Below, piece by piece: positions 15,338 through 22,640 of a stretch of 28,055 bases of DNA (positions within the stretch are counted from its first letter, which is position 1; each line of letters opens with the position of its first letter). Made by a program: the position numbers and the translations under genes. Under the pieces are notes generated by a model that had not been told where the DNA came from, did not search any database, and saw only the letters and a list, made by a program, of their open reading frames with translations. This stretch comes from Nitrososphaeraceae archaeon (lineage in GTDB: Archaea > Thermoproteota > Nitrososphaeria > Nitrososphaerales > Nitrososphaeraceae): the NCBI GenBank assembly GCA_030038695.1, contig JASHSN010000536.1, positions 1 through 28,055 on the forward strand, in the 5' to 3' direction.

Positions 15338-15682
15338 ATGACACCTAAAACCAAACCAAAGGCAAAAAAGAAGGGAAAACTTAAACCGGCTAAAAGATCC
15401 GTGTCAACTTTGAAAAGGAAGAGATCCAAGGGACAAAGTATAGGTAGACAAAGCAATACGGGTGTAACTCGTGCAAAAAAAATTTCAAGGCAGTCCGTCG
15501 GGAGAAGTAAACCGACCCCACGTAAGCAACGATCTACGGCGGAAGACAGTACACCATCGTCAGGACCTTCAAAGACCGTTTGTGAAAGTCAAGAGATCAC
15601 TGCTTTCGGACCGGAGATGAATGAGAATGGGACCGCAACCTCGTTAACACCTTCATCTGACGGAAATAAGAAGCAAGATTAG
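15338..15682 (+). CDS. Lys/Arg-rich disordered protein, histone-H1-tail-like
   Basis: Residues 1-67 are strongly basic and low in hydrophobics (runs such as PKTKPKAKKKGKLKPAKRS and RKRSKG), with frequent Ser, Thr and Pro. The remaining C-terminal 47 residues turn acidic and Ser/Thr-rich and end in KKQD. This bipartite, probably disordered make-up resembles linker-histone tails and other nucleic-acid-condensing proteins, but no folded domain or known family is seen. The ATG at 15338 is preceded by a TATA-like CTATTTATCC (15305-15314) about 27 nt upstream. It diverges from PII. DNA or RNA binding is inferred from charge only. Confidence 0.65.
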   Translation: MTPKTKPKAKKKGKLKPAKRSVSTLKRKRSKGQSIGRQSNTGVTRAKKISRQSVGRSKPTPRKQRSTAEDSTPSSGPSKTVCESQEITAFGPEMNENGTATSLTPSSDGNKKQD

Positions 15683-15851
15683 AGCGGCGATACTGGATTG
15701 ATCTAGAGTTCCTAAGACACCCACGCCAGAATTGAGACTAGAGTACGGGACGTCCCTGTGGAAATAAATTTACAGTGTAATCTTTTTTCATTGTATTGAA
15801 ATTGAAATTTGAATAAATTATGGAAAGAGGCCATAATTTTAGTCAAAGCAC

Positions 15852-15868
15852 GATATATATACAAAAAG
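15852..15868 (+). promoter_or_regulatory. TATA promoter of the RSH-like HD gene
   Basis: GATATATATACAAAAAG, identical to the orphan promoter at 2580-2596. The TATA core at 15854-15862 is centred 25 nt before the ATG at 15882, which favours that codon over the ATG at 15876. Confidence 0.55.
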
Positions 15869-15881
15869 CCTTTGGATGTAT

Positions 15882-16469
15882 ATGATGATAGCAACTCTCA
15901 GCGAATTTACTAAACGGGGTTTTGCCCGGTTGATAAAACCGTTTGAGAGTTCTACAGGTGACCTTATTAAAATAACTAGAGCCTTTGGAGTTGCACTTAA
16001 GGCTCATGGCGGAGACTTTAGAGATGAAGACCATCTCGAGCCATTTATCAATCATCCACTGAGGGTAGCTCTAGTTATTACTGAGGAGCTGCATATTTTC
16101 AACGTAGATCTCGTATGTGCAGCTCTTCTTCACGATACGACTCTTAAAGACGATGATGACTTGAGGCATGATTTTGGCGAAGCTGTACATAATATAGTCC
16201 GTCTTGTTGCGATGCCAAAAATAATGAACGAAGAAAGAGAAAAAGCCCTGCGGGAATATTTCTACAATATCATAAACAGCTCTCTACTTGCTCGATATTT
16301 GATCCTAGCGGATAGACTTGAAATTGTTAGGACTCTAAAAAACGCTTCTCACAAGAATAAGATGCTGCGATATAAAGAAGAAACCCAAAAGTACATAATA
16401 CCCATAGCAGAAAGGACTGATGAAAACATGGTATTTAAATTATCAATTGCGTTATATGAGCTAAAATAA
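15882..16469 (+). CDS. RSH/SpoT-like HD-domain protein with altered active site
   Basis: The fold signature is that of the RelA/SpoT-homolog (ppGpp hydrolase) HD domain. It has AHGGDFRDEDHLEPFINHPLR, then CAALLHDTTLKD, a helix containing FGEAVHNIVRLVA, and LADRLEIVRTL. Counting from ATG 15882, the metal ligands His58, His84, Asp85 and Asp144 are kept. The catalytic Glu-Asp pair that follows HD in hydrolases (HDxxED) is Leu88-Lys89 here, and the Asn four residues after Asp144 is Ile148. Classical ppGpp hydrolysis is therefore doubtful; another phosphoester substrate or a sensing role is possible. There is no synthetase domain, and at 195 aa it resembles single-domain small alarmone hydrolases. 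ATG 15876 or 15885 are alternative starts. Confidence 0.7.
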   Translation: MMIATLSEFTKRGFARLIKPFESSTGDLIKITRAFGVALKAHGGDFRDEDHLEPFINHPLRVALVITEELHIFNVDLVCAALLHDTTLKDDDDLRHDFGEAVHNIVRLVAMPKIMNEEREKALREYFYNIINSSLLARYLILADRLEIVRTLKNASHKNKMLRYKEETQKYIIPIAERTDENMVFKLSIALYELK

Positions 16470-16554
16470 GCATTTGCCTATTCGTGTACGTTTTATACTT
16501 TCTCTCCTCGGAGGGCCAGCGTCTATTAGAGTTCAGCTTATCTTCTGAAAGATC

Positions 16555-17295
16555 CTATATTTTTCCAAGCTTCTTGACATATTTTTTGTATGCTTCAAGA
16601 TATGATTTCTTGTCTCCTATGTCAATAAATCCTGATTCTATTTTGAATCCTTTCACGAGCCTATTTTGTTCAAGAGCCATTCTTACTGCATCATCCATTC
16701 CAAAGGAACTGGATTGAGGAACAAGTTTTAGAAATTCTGGCTCCATAACGTAACAACCGATGTTGATTAATCCCTTAACTTCTGGTTTTTCTCTCCAACT
16801 CGTAACTCTTTTTCCTCCGTCTTCATCATCAATATCAATGAATCCGTACCTTAGATTCGTTTTATATGAGAGTAGCGCCATCGAAATAAATGCTTTAGAG
16901 CTTTTGTGTTCTGCTATCATCTTATCAAGATTAAATGTATAAACTGCATCTCCGTACAGGCAAACGAAGGTATCATCTAAGAATTTCTCTGCAGTCTTCA
17001 ATTGTCCTGCAGTAGCTAGCGGTCGCTCTGACATAGCATAGTCTATTTTGATACCGAATCTACCGCCATCTTCAAAATAATCTTCAATAGTCCTATGGAG
17101 ATAGCTCACGCATAAAATAATATGGTCTATTTTATTTTTTCGGTTATTATTAATATTATTGCTATTGTTTGTTACCCACTCAATTATATGCTGGAGTAAT
17201 GGTTTATTACCTAAAGGCAACATTGGTTTGGGAATGAAGAATGTGTAGGGTTGTAATCTAGTTCCTAAACCACCAGCTAAAATTACTACCTTCAT
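16555..17295 (-). CDS. Sugar-1-phosphate nucleotidyltransferase
   Basis: This enzyme converts an NTP and a sugar 1-phosphate to an NDP-sugar and pyrophosphate, supplying activated sugars for surface glycans or glycolipids. The Rossmann-type start MKVVILAGGLGTRLQPYT carries the nucleotide-binding GGLGTRL. It is followed by KPMLPLGNKP, CLYGDAVY with the metal-binding Asp, WREKP, INIGCYVMEP and FIDIGDKKSY. The C-terminal beta-helix acyltransferase domain found in some relatives is absent. The frame opens further upstream, but the ATG at 17295 gives the exact family N-terminus, and the TATA box at 17335-17345 implies a leader of about 19 nt with a GGAG. Residues 43-55 are an Asn-rich insertion. 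The nucleotide and sugar cannot be told from sequence. Confidence 0.85.
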   Translation of the reverse strand: MKVVILAGGLGTRLQPYTFFIPKPMLPLGNKPLLQHIIEWVTNNSNNINNNRKNKIDHIILCVSYLHRTIEDYFEDGGRFGIKIDYAMSERPLATAGQLKTAEKFLDDTFVCLYGDAVYTFNLDKMIAEHKSSKAFISMALLSYKTNLRYGFIDIDDEDGGKRVTSWREKPEVKGLINIGCYVMEPEFLKLVPQSSSFGMDDAVRMALEQNRLVKGFKIESGFIDIGDKKSYLEAYKKYVKKLGKI

Positions 17296-17334
17296 GTAAA
17301 ATATGACGCTCCTTCTCTCTACGACATTTGGGGT

Positions 17335-17345
17335 CATATATACAT
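17335..17345 (-). promoter_or_regulatory. TATA box of the nucleotidyltransferase gene
   Basis: On the minus strand the bases read ATGTATATATG, centred at 17340. The predicted start of transcription is near 17314, leaving a short 5' UTR with GGAG before ATG 17295. This is one of the few genes here with a predicted leader. Confidence 0.45.
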
Positions 17346-17499
17346 AAAAGATTAAGTGTTTTTGCATGAGTCATCTTTTTCTCTGATTTAGACTTTCGTT
17401 CTTACTAATCCAAATTTGAACAGGACCTTTTTATCAGTATCATCCTTTTTTATCCCTTCTATCAGTATGTATTTATGGCCTAAGTTGAAGCTCATTCCT

Positions 17500-17898
17500 A
17501 TGACCGGCAGGCTATCACAAGAGGAAGCACAAAAAAACAGGGAAACTTGTATAAGGATACTCGGAGTCTCGTCAAAAATTCGGTATGCAGGGAAGATGAA
17601 CATGTTTGGAAGAACTCTTGCGGGACAACTTCGTAAGGGGGTAATGCCATTGTTCAAACCTGATGAAGCACGCAACGAGAATTTTATTGAAGCCACTAGA
17701 AACCAGTTACGCAAAGCATTTGAACCTTCTATCGGCAAAACAGAGTATACGCTGACTGTGAATGAAAACGTTAAAATTCTGACCTTGCCTAATAGAGATT
17801 CCTTTTATTATGTCACTCTAGATAAGGATACGATGCAGGAGGAGATGTACCATGTCATCGCCTCAATAAGGTCTTTGGTCATAGAAGAGAACAAGTAA
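17500..17898 (+). CDS. DUF6659-like thaumarchaeal protein
   Basis: The 132-aa product matches a pattern I associate with small thaumarchaeal proteins of the DUF6659 type. It has an N-terminal helix (ETCIRILGVSSKIRYAG), a glycine turn (KMNMFGRTLAGQLRKG), a helix beginning EATRNQLRKAF, and strands TEYTLTVNENVKILTLP and SFYYVTLDK. The alternation suggests a roadblock/longin-like alpha/beta sensor fold, which is inference. The frame runs upstream to 17416, but ATG 17500 fits both family length and a TATA-like GTATTTATGG (17469-17478) 26 nt upstream. It diverges from the nucleotidyltransferase gene. The molecular function is unknown. Confidence 0.7.
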   Translation: MTGRLSQEEAQKNRETCIRILGVSSKIRYAGKMNMFGRTLAGQLRKGVMPLFKPDEARNENFIEATRNQLRKAFEPSIGKTEYTLTVNENVKILTLPNRDSFYYVTLDKDTMQEEMYHVIASIRSLVIEENK

Positions 17899-18110
17899 AC
17901 TGCTCCGGTATCGGGTATATACGAGGGGAGTTCATGCCACTAGTATTACTAGTCGTTTCGAACGGCAGGGGAAATGGGAATCACTGAAGCCGTATAGCGT
18001 CCTGTCGAACCCTAATTGTGTAAGCAGCCTCAATAGCATCTCGCACAATAAATTAACTGACTGACTTACAAACGCCATGACATCAGAAAGAGAACAAGAA
18101 GGTAATGTTC
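17899..18110. other. Intergenic region between the DUF6659-like gene and the DUF72 remnant
   Basis: A convergent 3' region. The only structure seen is a pair of ACTAGT palindromes separated by ATT near 17939-17953. Frames here are short and look like chance. Confidence 0.4.
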
Positions 18111-18825
18111 CTAATTCATTTCTAAATCCCATGGGCTTATGACAGAAACTTTGAAAATGCAATCAAAACCAACGCCTCCAATCATGTCTTTGAACTGCTT
18201 TGCGTTGACTACAGCTTTCCCTGATTGTTGAAATAAATACGGAGAATCTCTTCGTTCTCTTATTTGATTTACTTCCTCTACCAATTAATTCAGAATAAAG
18301 ATAATTGTACCGATAATAACGAACGACTGATTAGCATGATTGATTAGTTCTGATAAAAATTGGAGATTTTTAGTTGAAGAATCCGTCATTACAGCTCCTA
18401 TGTTGTAATGCCTTAACATTTCCCATGGCACTTCAGTTCCCCAAGGAGAGTGTCTGAATTCAATACGATAGGTAATTTATCTAGAAATTGTTCGATATTC
18501 TTAATATCATCAGCAGTAAAGCTGGGTGAAAGCTGGAATAATATTGCGCCTAACTTTTTTGTAGCTCTTAAGGGTGATATTTTTATCAAGAGTTTGCTCG
18601 AAAAATATCTTGGATCCTTTTGTGATTGCACGTGTTACTAATCGTTTAACATGTGTGATTCGAGAGTTGCCCTGGTCATCTAAATGAATCTGCGTTTCCT
18701 CATTTGTGAATAGAATTTATCATAAAAAGTAGAGTCCATCAATGTTGTGTTAAAGAATTGTGAATAATAACGTAGCCCGGGTATCCTTATCGGGATACGC
18801 CAGTCCAACCACCGTTTTCAGTAGT
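18111..18825 (-). pseudogene. Decayed DUF72-family gene
   Basis: Pieces of a DUF72 (YecE-like TIM-barrel) protein appear in order on the minus strand but in different frames. They are DSTFYDKFYSQ (about 18690-18745); SPLRATKKLGAILFQLSPSF with the family signature LGAILFQLSPSF (about 18500-18570); IEFRHSPW then PWEMLRHYNIGAVMTDSS (about 18370-18475); YNYLYSEL (about 18290-18315); and GKAVVNAKQFKDMIGG near the end (about 18175-18225). At least three frame changes and several stops separate them. The N-terminal boundary near 18825 is approximate. A start codon is not identified. The family has no firmly established function. Confidence 0.8.
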
Positions 18826-18866
18826 ATGAGGATGAACAGCCTAGAACGACTTCACCCATTTACGAC

Positions 18867-19001
18867 TCAGTTTCTGCCTCTAGTTTCAGGTTCCAAAGCT
18901 CGCTGTAATTTCTTTTGATAACAAAGAACGAAAATATAGTAATCGCAAAGCTGGGTTTCATACCATGACCATGTGCTTTCCAAACCATTCGTTTTTTTCA
19001 T
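18867..19001 (-). CDS. Possible small protein (44 aa)
   Basis: ATG at 19001 opens a frame beginning MKKTNGLESTWSWYE and ending ALEPETRGRN before TGA at 18867-18869. The composition is protein-like (Trp, Tyr, Leu, charged helix), with a central YYIFVLCYQKKLQ segment and two cysteines. A TATA-like ATTTATAGGA at 19021-19030 is centred 25 nt upstream, predicting a leaderless transcript. I do not recognise the family. It lies between eL15 and the DUF72 remnant on the same strand. Confidence 0.45.
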   Translation of the reverse strand: MKKTNGLESTWSWYETQLCDYYIFVLCYQKKLQRALEPETRGRN

Positions 19002-19170
19002 TCTGACGGATTTACACCTCTCCTATAAATTCTCATTAGATATAAAAATGAGCATCAGAAGTTTCAGGCAGCATACCAATTCTATATACATAGCATACTA
19101 TAAAGCAACGATTCAAACGAATTTTGATATTCCTGGAGAGAAAGCGAAATCTGTCAGCGGTAGATGTGCT

Positions 19171-19638
19171 TCAAACTTCAATTTTTGCAAAGGCCTTAAG
19201 TCTTCTGCGCATTTCTCTATCGTTGGATATAGATGGATGGTAAGGGTCTGCAAGTATGACTTCGTACCAAAAGTATTGGCCGTCTTTGTGCAAGTAATAA
19301 GATCCTAAAGTCTCCATGTTTGTAAAACGTTTGAGAACTCTTCGTTCCGCCACTTGCTTCATACTTATTCCTTGCTTGATGTGAACTACACCTAGATGTT
19401 TAGGTCTTCTGCCTGCAACTGGTCTTTGCTTTCTCATACCGCCCCTGCCTACTCTTGCTCGTACCAAGATGATTCCTTGTTTTGCTTTGTATCCCAATTT
19501 CCTTGCTTGATCTAATCTACTCGGTCTTTCGATTCTATGTATAGCATGTTCTGTTCTCCATGCAATCGCTTTCGATTTCAGCTCGTCAGTATTAAGCTTC
19601 CACATTTTGTTCCAGGTTGCAGCCATGTAGCTACGCAT
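19171..19638 (-). CDS. rpl15e: Large-subunit ribosomal protein eL15 (L15e)
   Basis: The 155-aa basic protein has the eL15 pattern: RIERPSRLDQARKLGYKAKQG (residues 36-56), VRARVGRGGMRKQRP (59-73), GRRPKHLGV, RFTNMETLGSYYLHKDGQYFWYEVILADPYHP and a basic end. It is part of the 50S subunit near the tunnel region. The start MRSYMAATW aligns with the family's N-terminal tyrosine-containing start, so the first ATG at 19638 is kept over the one at 19626. A TTAATATC box near 19664-19671 is centred 26-29 nt upstream. It is not in a ribosomal operon here. Confidence 0.92.
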   Translation of the reverse strand: MRSYMAATWNKMWKLNTDELKSKAIAWRTEHAIHRIERPSRLDQARKLGYKAKQGIILVRARVGRGGMRKQRPVAGRRPKHLGVVHIKQGISMKQVAERRVLKRFTNMETLGSYYLHKDGQYFWYEVILADPYHPSISNDREMRRRLKAFAKIEV

Positions 19639-20465
19639 GATGTTCGTACATTTTCTAACAGCCCTTAATATCTGTATACAAGACCGGCTCGAATGAAAAT
19701 AGAATAGTTGTTAGACTTGTGGAGTAGGCGTCGTTCTTCACGAATTTAACTTTTCCAAAAAGTTCTGGAGAACTATCTGTTGAATCCCTTGTAAAATATT
19801 TTTCGAAATTATTCCAGAGAGTTTATACAGATGTACGCCGTAGCGATGGGCCCAATACCAAGATCATTTTCATTAAAGTGCGTACGTAGAATCACTGGTT
19901 GAGGAGAAAGCGGGGTTGTCGCGGCATGTACCGAGTTCACGCATTTGGAAGGTGGAACCTGCACCGCTCGCCTATTATTGTCAGTCCTCCTCTGTACTCA
20001 TTTGTTAGAAGATTGCTGCTTATTTAGTGCCTTGTCGTTTTCGTCAACTGCATAACAACCATGGTGAGCTAAACGGCTAGAGGTCTTGCTATCAGTGTTC
20101 GCATTTACATACATGCGTCGTTAATTGCGTATATCTTCTGACATGGTAAACCTACAGTAGGTGGGCACAGATTTACTCCGAAATCTCTGTGTTTCAGAAT
20201 TCGCCCATACTTAAATGCTATTTATAGTCTTGAAAAGTCGTCAGATATTGGCCAAAAATGTATAAATGCTACGTTCGTTGCTATGAGATGTTGTTCATTT
20301 TATACGAGACACCACTCAAGATCTAGAGGTGTGGGTGTTGCATCCGAATTTATTCTACTCAGCTGGTGGTTGACGCATTTGAAGAGTTGTGTGATTTAGT
20401 ATGAGCCGGATATGATTCGAAACGCACATTTTTCAGGTTTTTGTGAACAGAAAACCACGTAACAA
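19639..20465. other. 827-bp intergenic region
   Basis: The longest gene-free stretch. It contains the eL15 promoter at its left end and a plus-strand TATA-like TTTATACAG (19822-19830) ahead of the GC-rich segment listed separately. A 13-nt palindrome (ACCTAC-A-GTAGGT, 20150-20162) is followed by a CACAGA/TCTGTG hairpin (20166-20191). Two more plus-strand TATA-like boxes lie near 20218-20226 and 20259-20268. No gene can be supported. Confidence 0.5.
19850..20000 (+). ncRNA. Candidate structured RNA, GC-rich segment
   Basis: Bases 19900-19994 are about 56% G+C by my count, against an AT-rich surround. The ends can pair: GAGGAG (19901-19906) with CTCCTC (19987-19992). AGGT/ACCT or GGTG/CACC hairpins are possible near 19950-19964. 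A TATA-like box at 19822-19830 would start transcription near 19850. No RNase P, tRNA, C/D or H/ACA signature was found. Confidence 0.25.
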
Positions 20466-21407
20466 CTAATGTATATTAGATTTCTGGTACATAATCTGTA
20501 TCACCTTCTCCGCTATCACAGTAGACCCCAGTTCCTGCGACTCTTTGGTCTGTGAGCCGATATGAGGAGTACATATCACGTTAGGTAACCCAACAAGCAA
20601 TCTATTCGTCGGCGGTTCGATCTCGAACACATCTAACGCCGCACCTGCTATCTTGTCAGCTTTTAAAGATTGGTATAAAGCATTTTCATCGATAACTCCA
20701 CCACGCGAGGTGTTAATAATATATACTGATGGCTTCATCTTTGCCAGCAGTTCTGCGTTTAACATGTGTCTCGTGTCGGAAGTAAGGGGTACATGACATG
20801 AAATAAAATCAGCACTCTCTACCAATGTATTAAGATCCGTTCTAATCAAACCAACTTCTTTGATATAATCTTGACTTATAGGAATAACATCATATCCCAG
20901 AATGTTCATACGTAGCGCTCGCGCAATACGTCCTACATTCCGACCTATGTTTCCTACACCAATAAGTCCCAGATATTTTCCACTCAATTCTGTACCTATC
21001 AAGTCCCTCTTTATCCAATTTCCCTTTTTCATCTCAGCATCGGCTCGTGTAATGTTGCGAGCGATAGATATCATGTTGCCTATAACGAGTTCAGCTACTG
21101 CGTTTATAGCTGCCTCGGCCGCATTGATTACACTGATGTCTTTGACCTTCGCAGCGTCAATATCTATATTATCTAGACCAACACCCACACGTGCAATAAT
21201 TTTTGCATTAATTGCCGCATCTATGACTTCGCGGCTGATTATGGTTCTACTTCTGACAACAATGACTTCGTAATCTTTGACCTTATAAATCAGCTCCTTT
21301 CCATCGATATTAGGACAATAATCCACTGTCATACCTGCCTTTTGTAGGGCAGAGATGCCAGCATGATCTATAGGATCACAGATCAATACCCTGCCAGTAA
21401 TGTGCAC
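20466..21407 (-). CDS. serA: D-3-phosphoglycerate dehydrogenase-type 2-hydroxyacid dehydrogenase
   Basis: This NAD-dependent D-2-hydroxyacid dehydrogenase most resembles SerA, the first enzyme of serine synthesis from 3-phosphoglycerate. Evidence is VRSRTIISREVID (residues 51-63), ARVGVGLDNID (72-82), the NAD-binding GLIGVGNIGRNVG, HVPLTSDTRHM, and the catalytic Arg in NTSRGGVIDE, Glu in DVFEIEPP and His in CTPHIGSQT. At 313 aa it is the short form without ACT or intervening regulatory domains, so no serine feedback site is visible. The start is GTG at 21407, placed by a TATA-like TATATAAG box (centre about 21434) 26 nt upstream. Other hydroxyacid substrates cannot be excluded. Confidence 0.85.
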   Translation of the reverse strand: MHITGRVLICDPIDHAGISALQKAGMTVDYCPNIDGKELIYKVKDYEVIVVRSRTIISREVIDAAINAKIIARVGVGLDNIDIDAAKVKDISVINAAEAAINAVAELVIGNMISIARNITRADAEMKKGNWIKRDLIGTELSGKYLGLIGVGNIGRNVGRIARALRMNILGYDVIPISQDYIKEVGLIRTDLNTLVESADFISCHVPLTSDTRHMLNAELLAKMKPSVYIINTSRGGVIDENALYQSLKADKIAGAALDVFEIEPPTNRLLVGLPNVICTPHIGSQTKESQELGSTVIAEKVIQIMYQKSNIH

Positions 21408-21517
21408 ATCGCTTGAAAATTCTATGTACTTATATAATTATTACTTAATCATATGAATACAAGATGTTCGCATACAAAATTGTTATATTATCAAACATCA
21501 GTAGGTCGTCTGAATAA

Positions 21518-22513
21518 TTGCACAAAATTCTCCGGCTAGAAAGTGTCAAGAAGTATTTTCCAGTTAGGAGAAGTATTAAAGAAGTGTTTCATAAGAACAA
21601 CCAATCTTACGTCAGAGCTGTAGACGGTGTAAGCTTGACAATAGATGAGGGAAAAGCGTTTGTCCTTGCAGGAGAGTCAGGTTCCGGGAAAACTACCTTA
21701 GCGAGGATAGTCCTACGTGCCATCGAGCCAGATAGCGGTTCGATAATATTTGATGGACATGACATTACAAAATATGAAGGTAGCAAATTAAAGAAATTTC
21801 GCACAAATGTACAAATGATACATCAGGATCCTTATAATTCACTCGATCCTCGAATGAGAATAATGGATATAGTCATGGAACCTTTAAATATTCATGAAAA
21901 GAGCAAGTCAAAAAAAGAGAAGATAGAGGACGTATTAGAGGCCCTTGAGAAAGTACGCTTAGAACCCACGACTGACATTGCTGACAAATTTCCGCATATG
22001 CTTTCCGGGGGTCAGAGACAGAGAGTATCAATAGCTAGAGCGCTCGTCCTCAAACCAAAGTTGGTCTTAGCCGATGAACCTGTATCAATGCTAGATGTTT
22101 CTGTGAGAGCCGAAATATTAGAATTAATGCGAAATTTGAAAGACACGCTCAAGCTTTCATACCTGTATATCACCCATGATCTTGCTACTGCCAGGTTTAT
22201 CGGAGATGATGTAGGGATTATGTATGCTGGGAAGATAGTTGAAGTGGGACCGATAGAACAAGTATTACTGAATCCACTTCACCCATATACGCAGGCTTTA
22301 TTAGATGCAATTTCGGAACCCAAAGTTCACAATTTGGAAAAGGAAAAGATCATCCGTATTAAGCACGATGAAACTAGAGAAAGGCCAAAGACCGGGTGTA
22401 GATTCTTTCATAGATGCCTGTATTCAATGGATATATGCAAAAATGAACCCTTATTATCCGGTGAGGAAGAAAACCATTATGTATCATGTTTCATTTATCC
22501 TATATCTCTATAA
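21518..22513 (+). CDS. Oligopeptide/dipeptide ABC transporter ATPase (OppF/DppF type)
   Basis: A complete ABC ATPase: Walker A AGESGSGKTT (51-60), Q-loop Gln103, signature LSGGQRQR (162-169), Walker B LVLADE (182-187) and switch His220. A C-terminal oligopeptide-type extension (GCRFFHRCLYSMDIC) marks the Opp/Dpp subfamily. It would energise peptide or nickel-type uptake at the membrane with two permeases, a binding protein and usually a second ATPase. None of these lies beside it in the window. The start is TTG at 21518, directly after an in-frame TAA, and a TTATATTATC box near 21483-21492 is about 26-30 nt upstream. The divergent neighbour is serA; the convergent one is smc. Confidence 0.88.
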   Translation: MHKILRLESVKKYFPVRRSIKEVFHKNNQSYVRAVDGVSLTIDEGKAFVLAGESGSGKTTLARIVLRAIEPDSGSIIFDGHDITKYEGSKLKKFRTNVQMIHQDPYNSLDPRMRIMDIVMEPLNIHEKSKSKKEKIEDVLEALEKVRLEPTTDIADKFPHMLSGGQRQRVSIARALVLKPKLVLADEPVSMLDVSVRAEILELMRNLKDTLKLSYLYITHDLATARFIGDDVGIMYAGKIVEVGPIEQVLLNPLHPYTQALLDAISEPKVHNLEKEKIIRIKHDETRERPKTGCRFFHRCLYSMDICKNEPLLSGEEENHYVSCFIYPISL

Positions 22514-22590
22514 TGCCTCCTATGAACATTCTGAAGCTCTGGATAAACACCTAACGCCAAGCTGTTTCCGCCTGATTCTTGTCGTCTAGC

Positions 22591-22605
22591 GTAATGTAAT
22601 GTAAT
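22591..22605. repeat. Three tandem GTAAT units
   Basis: A short tandem repeat in the convergent gap between the ABC ATPase gene and smc. Probably slippage; no function is suggested. Confidence 0.6.
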
Positions 22606-22640
22606 GTTTAGACCTTCATTTATCTGTCTTTGAAAACTAG

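Noticed and set aside
18973..19308. Plus-strand 111-codon frame overlapping eL15
   Set aside because: Antisense to a certain ribosomal protein gene and to the small minus-strand frame, with no recognisable content.
19728..19886. Plus-strand open frame of 53 codons beginning ASFFTNLTFPKSSGE
   Set aside because: It has a somewhat protein-like composition, but it follows a stop, has no start codon or promoter in frame, and I recognise no homolog. It may be a gene relic; evidence is too thin.
19900..19994. RNase P RNA or tRNA in the GC-rich segment
   Set aside because: No conserved RNase P core (GAGGAAAGTC-type or ACAGAA-type boxes) and no T-loop/acceptor pairing for a tRNA.
20283..20399. 38-codon plus-strand frame about 20 nt after a TATA-like box
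   Set aside because: Spacing from the box is short, composition is unconvincing, and a competing ATG lies at 20288. It fits chance in a long gap.
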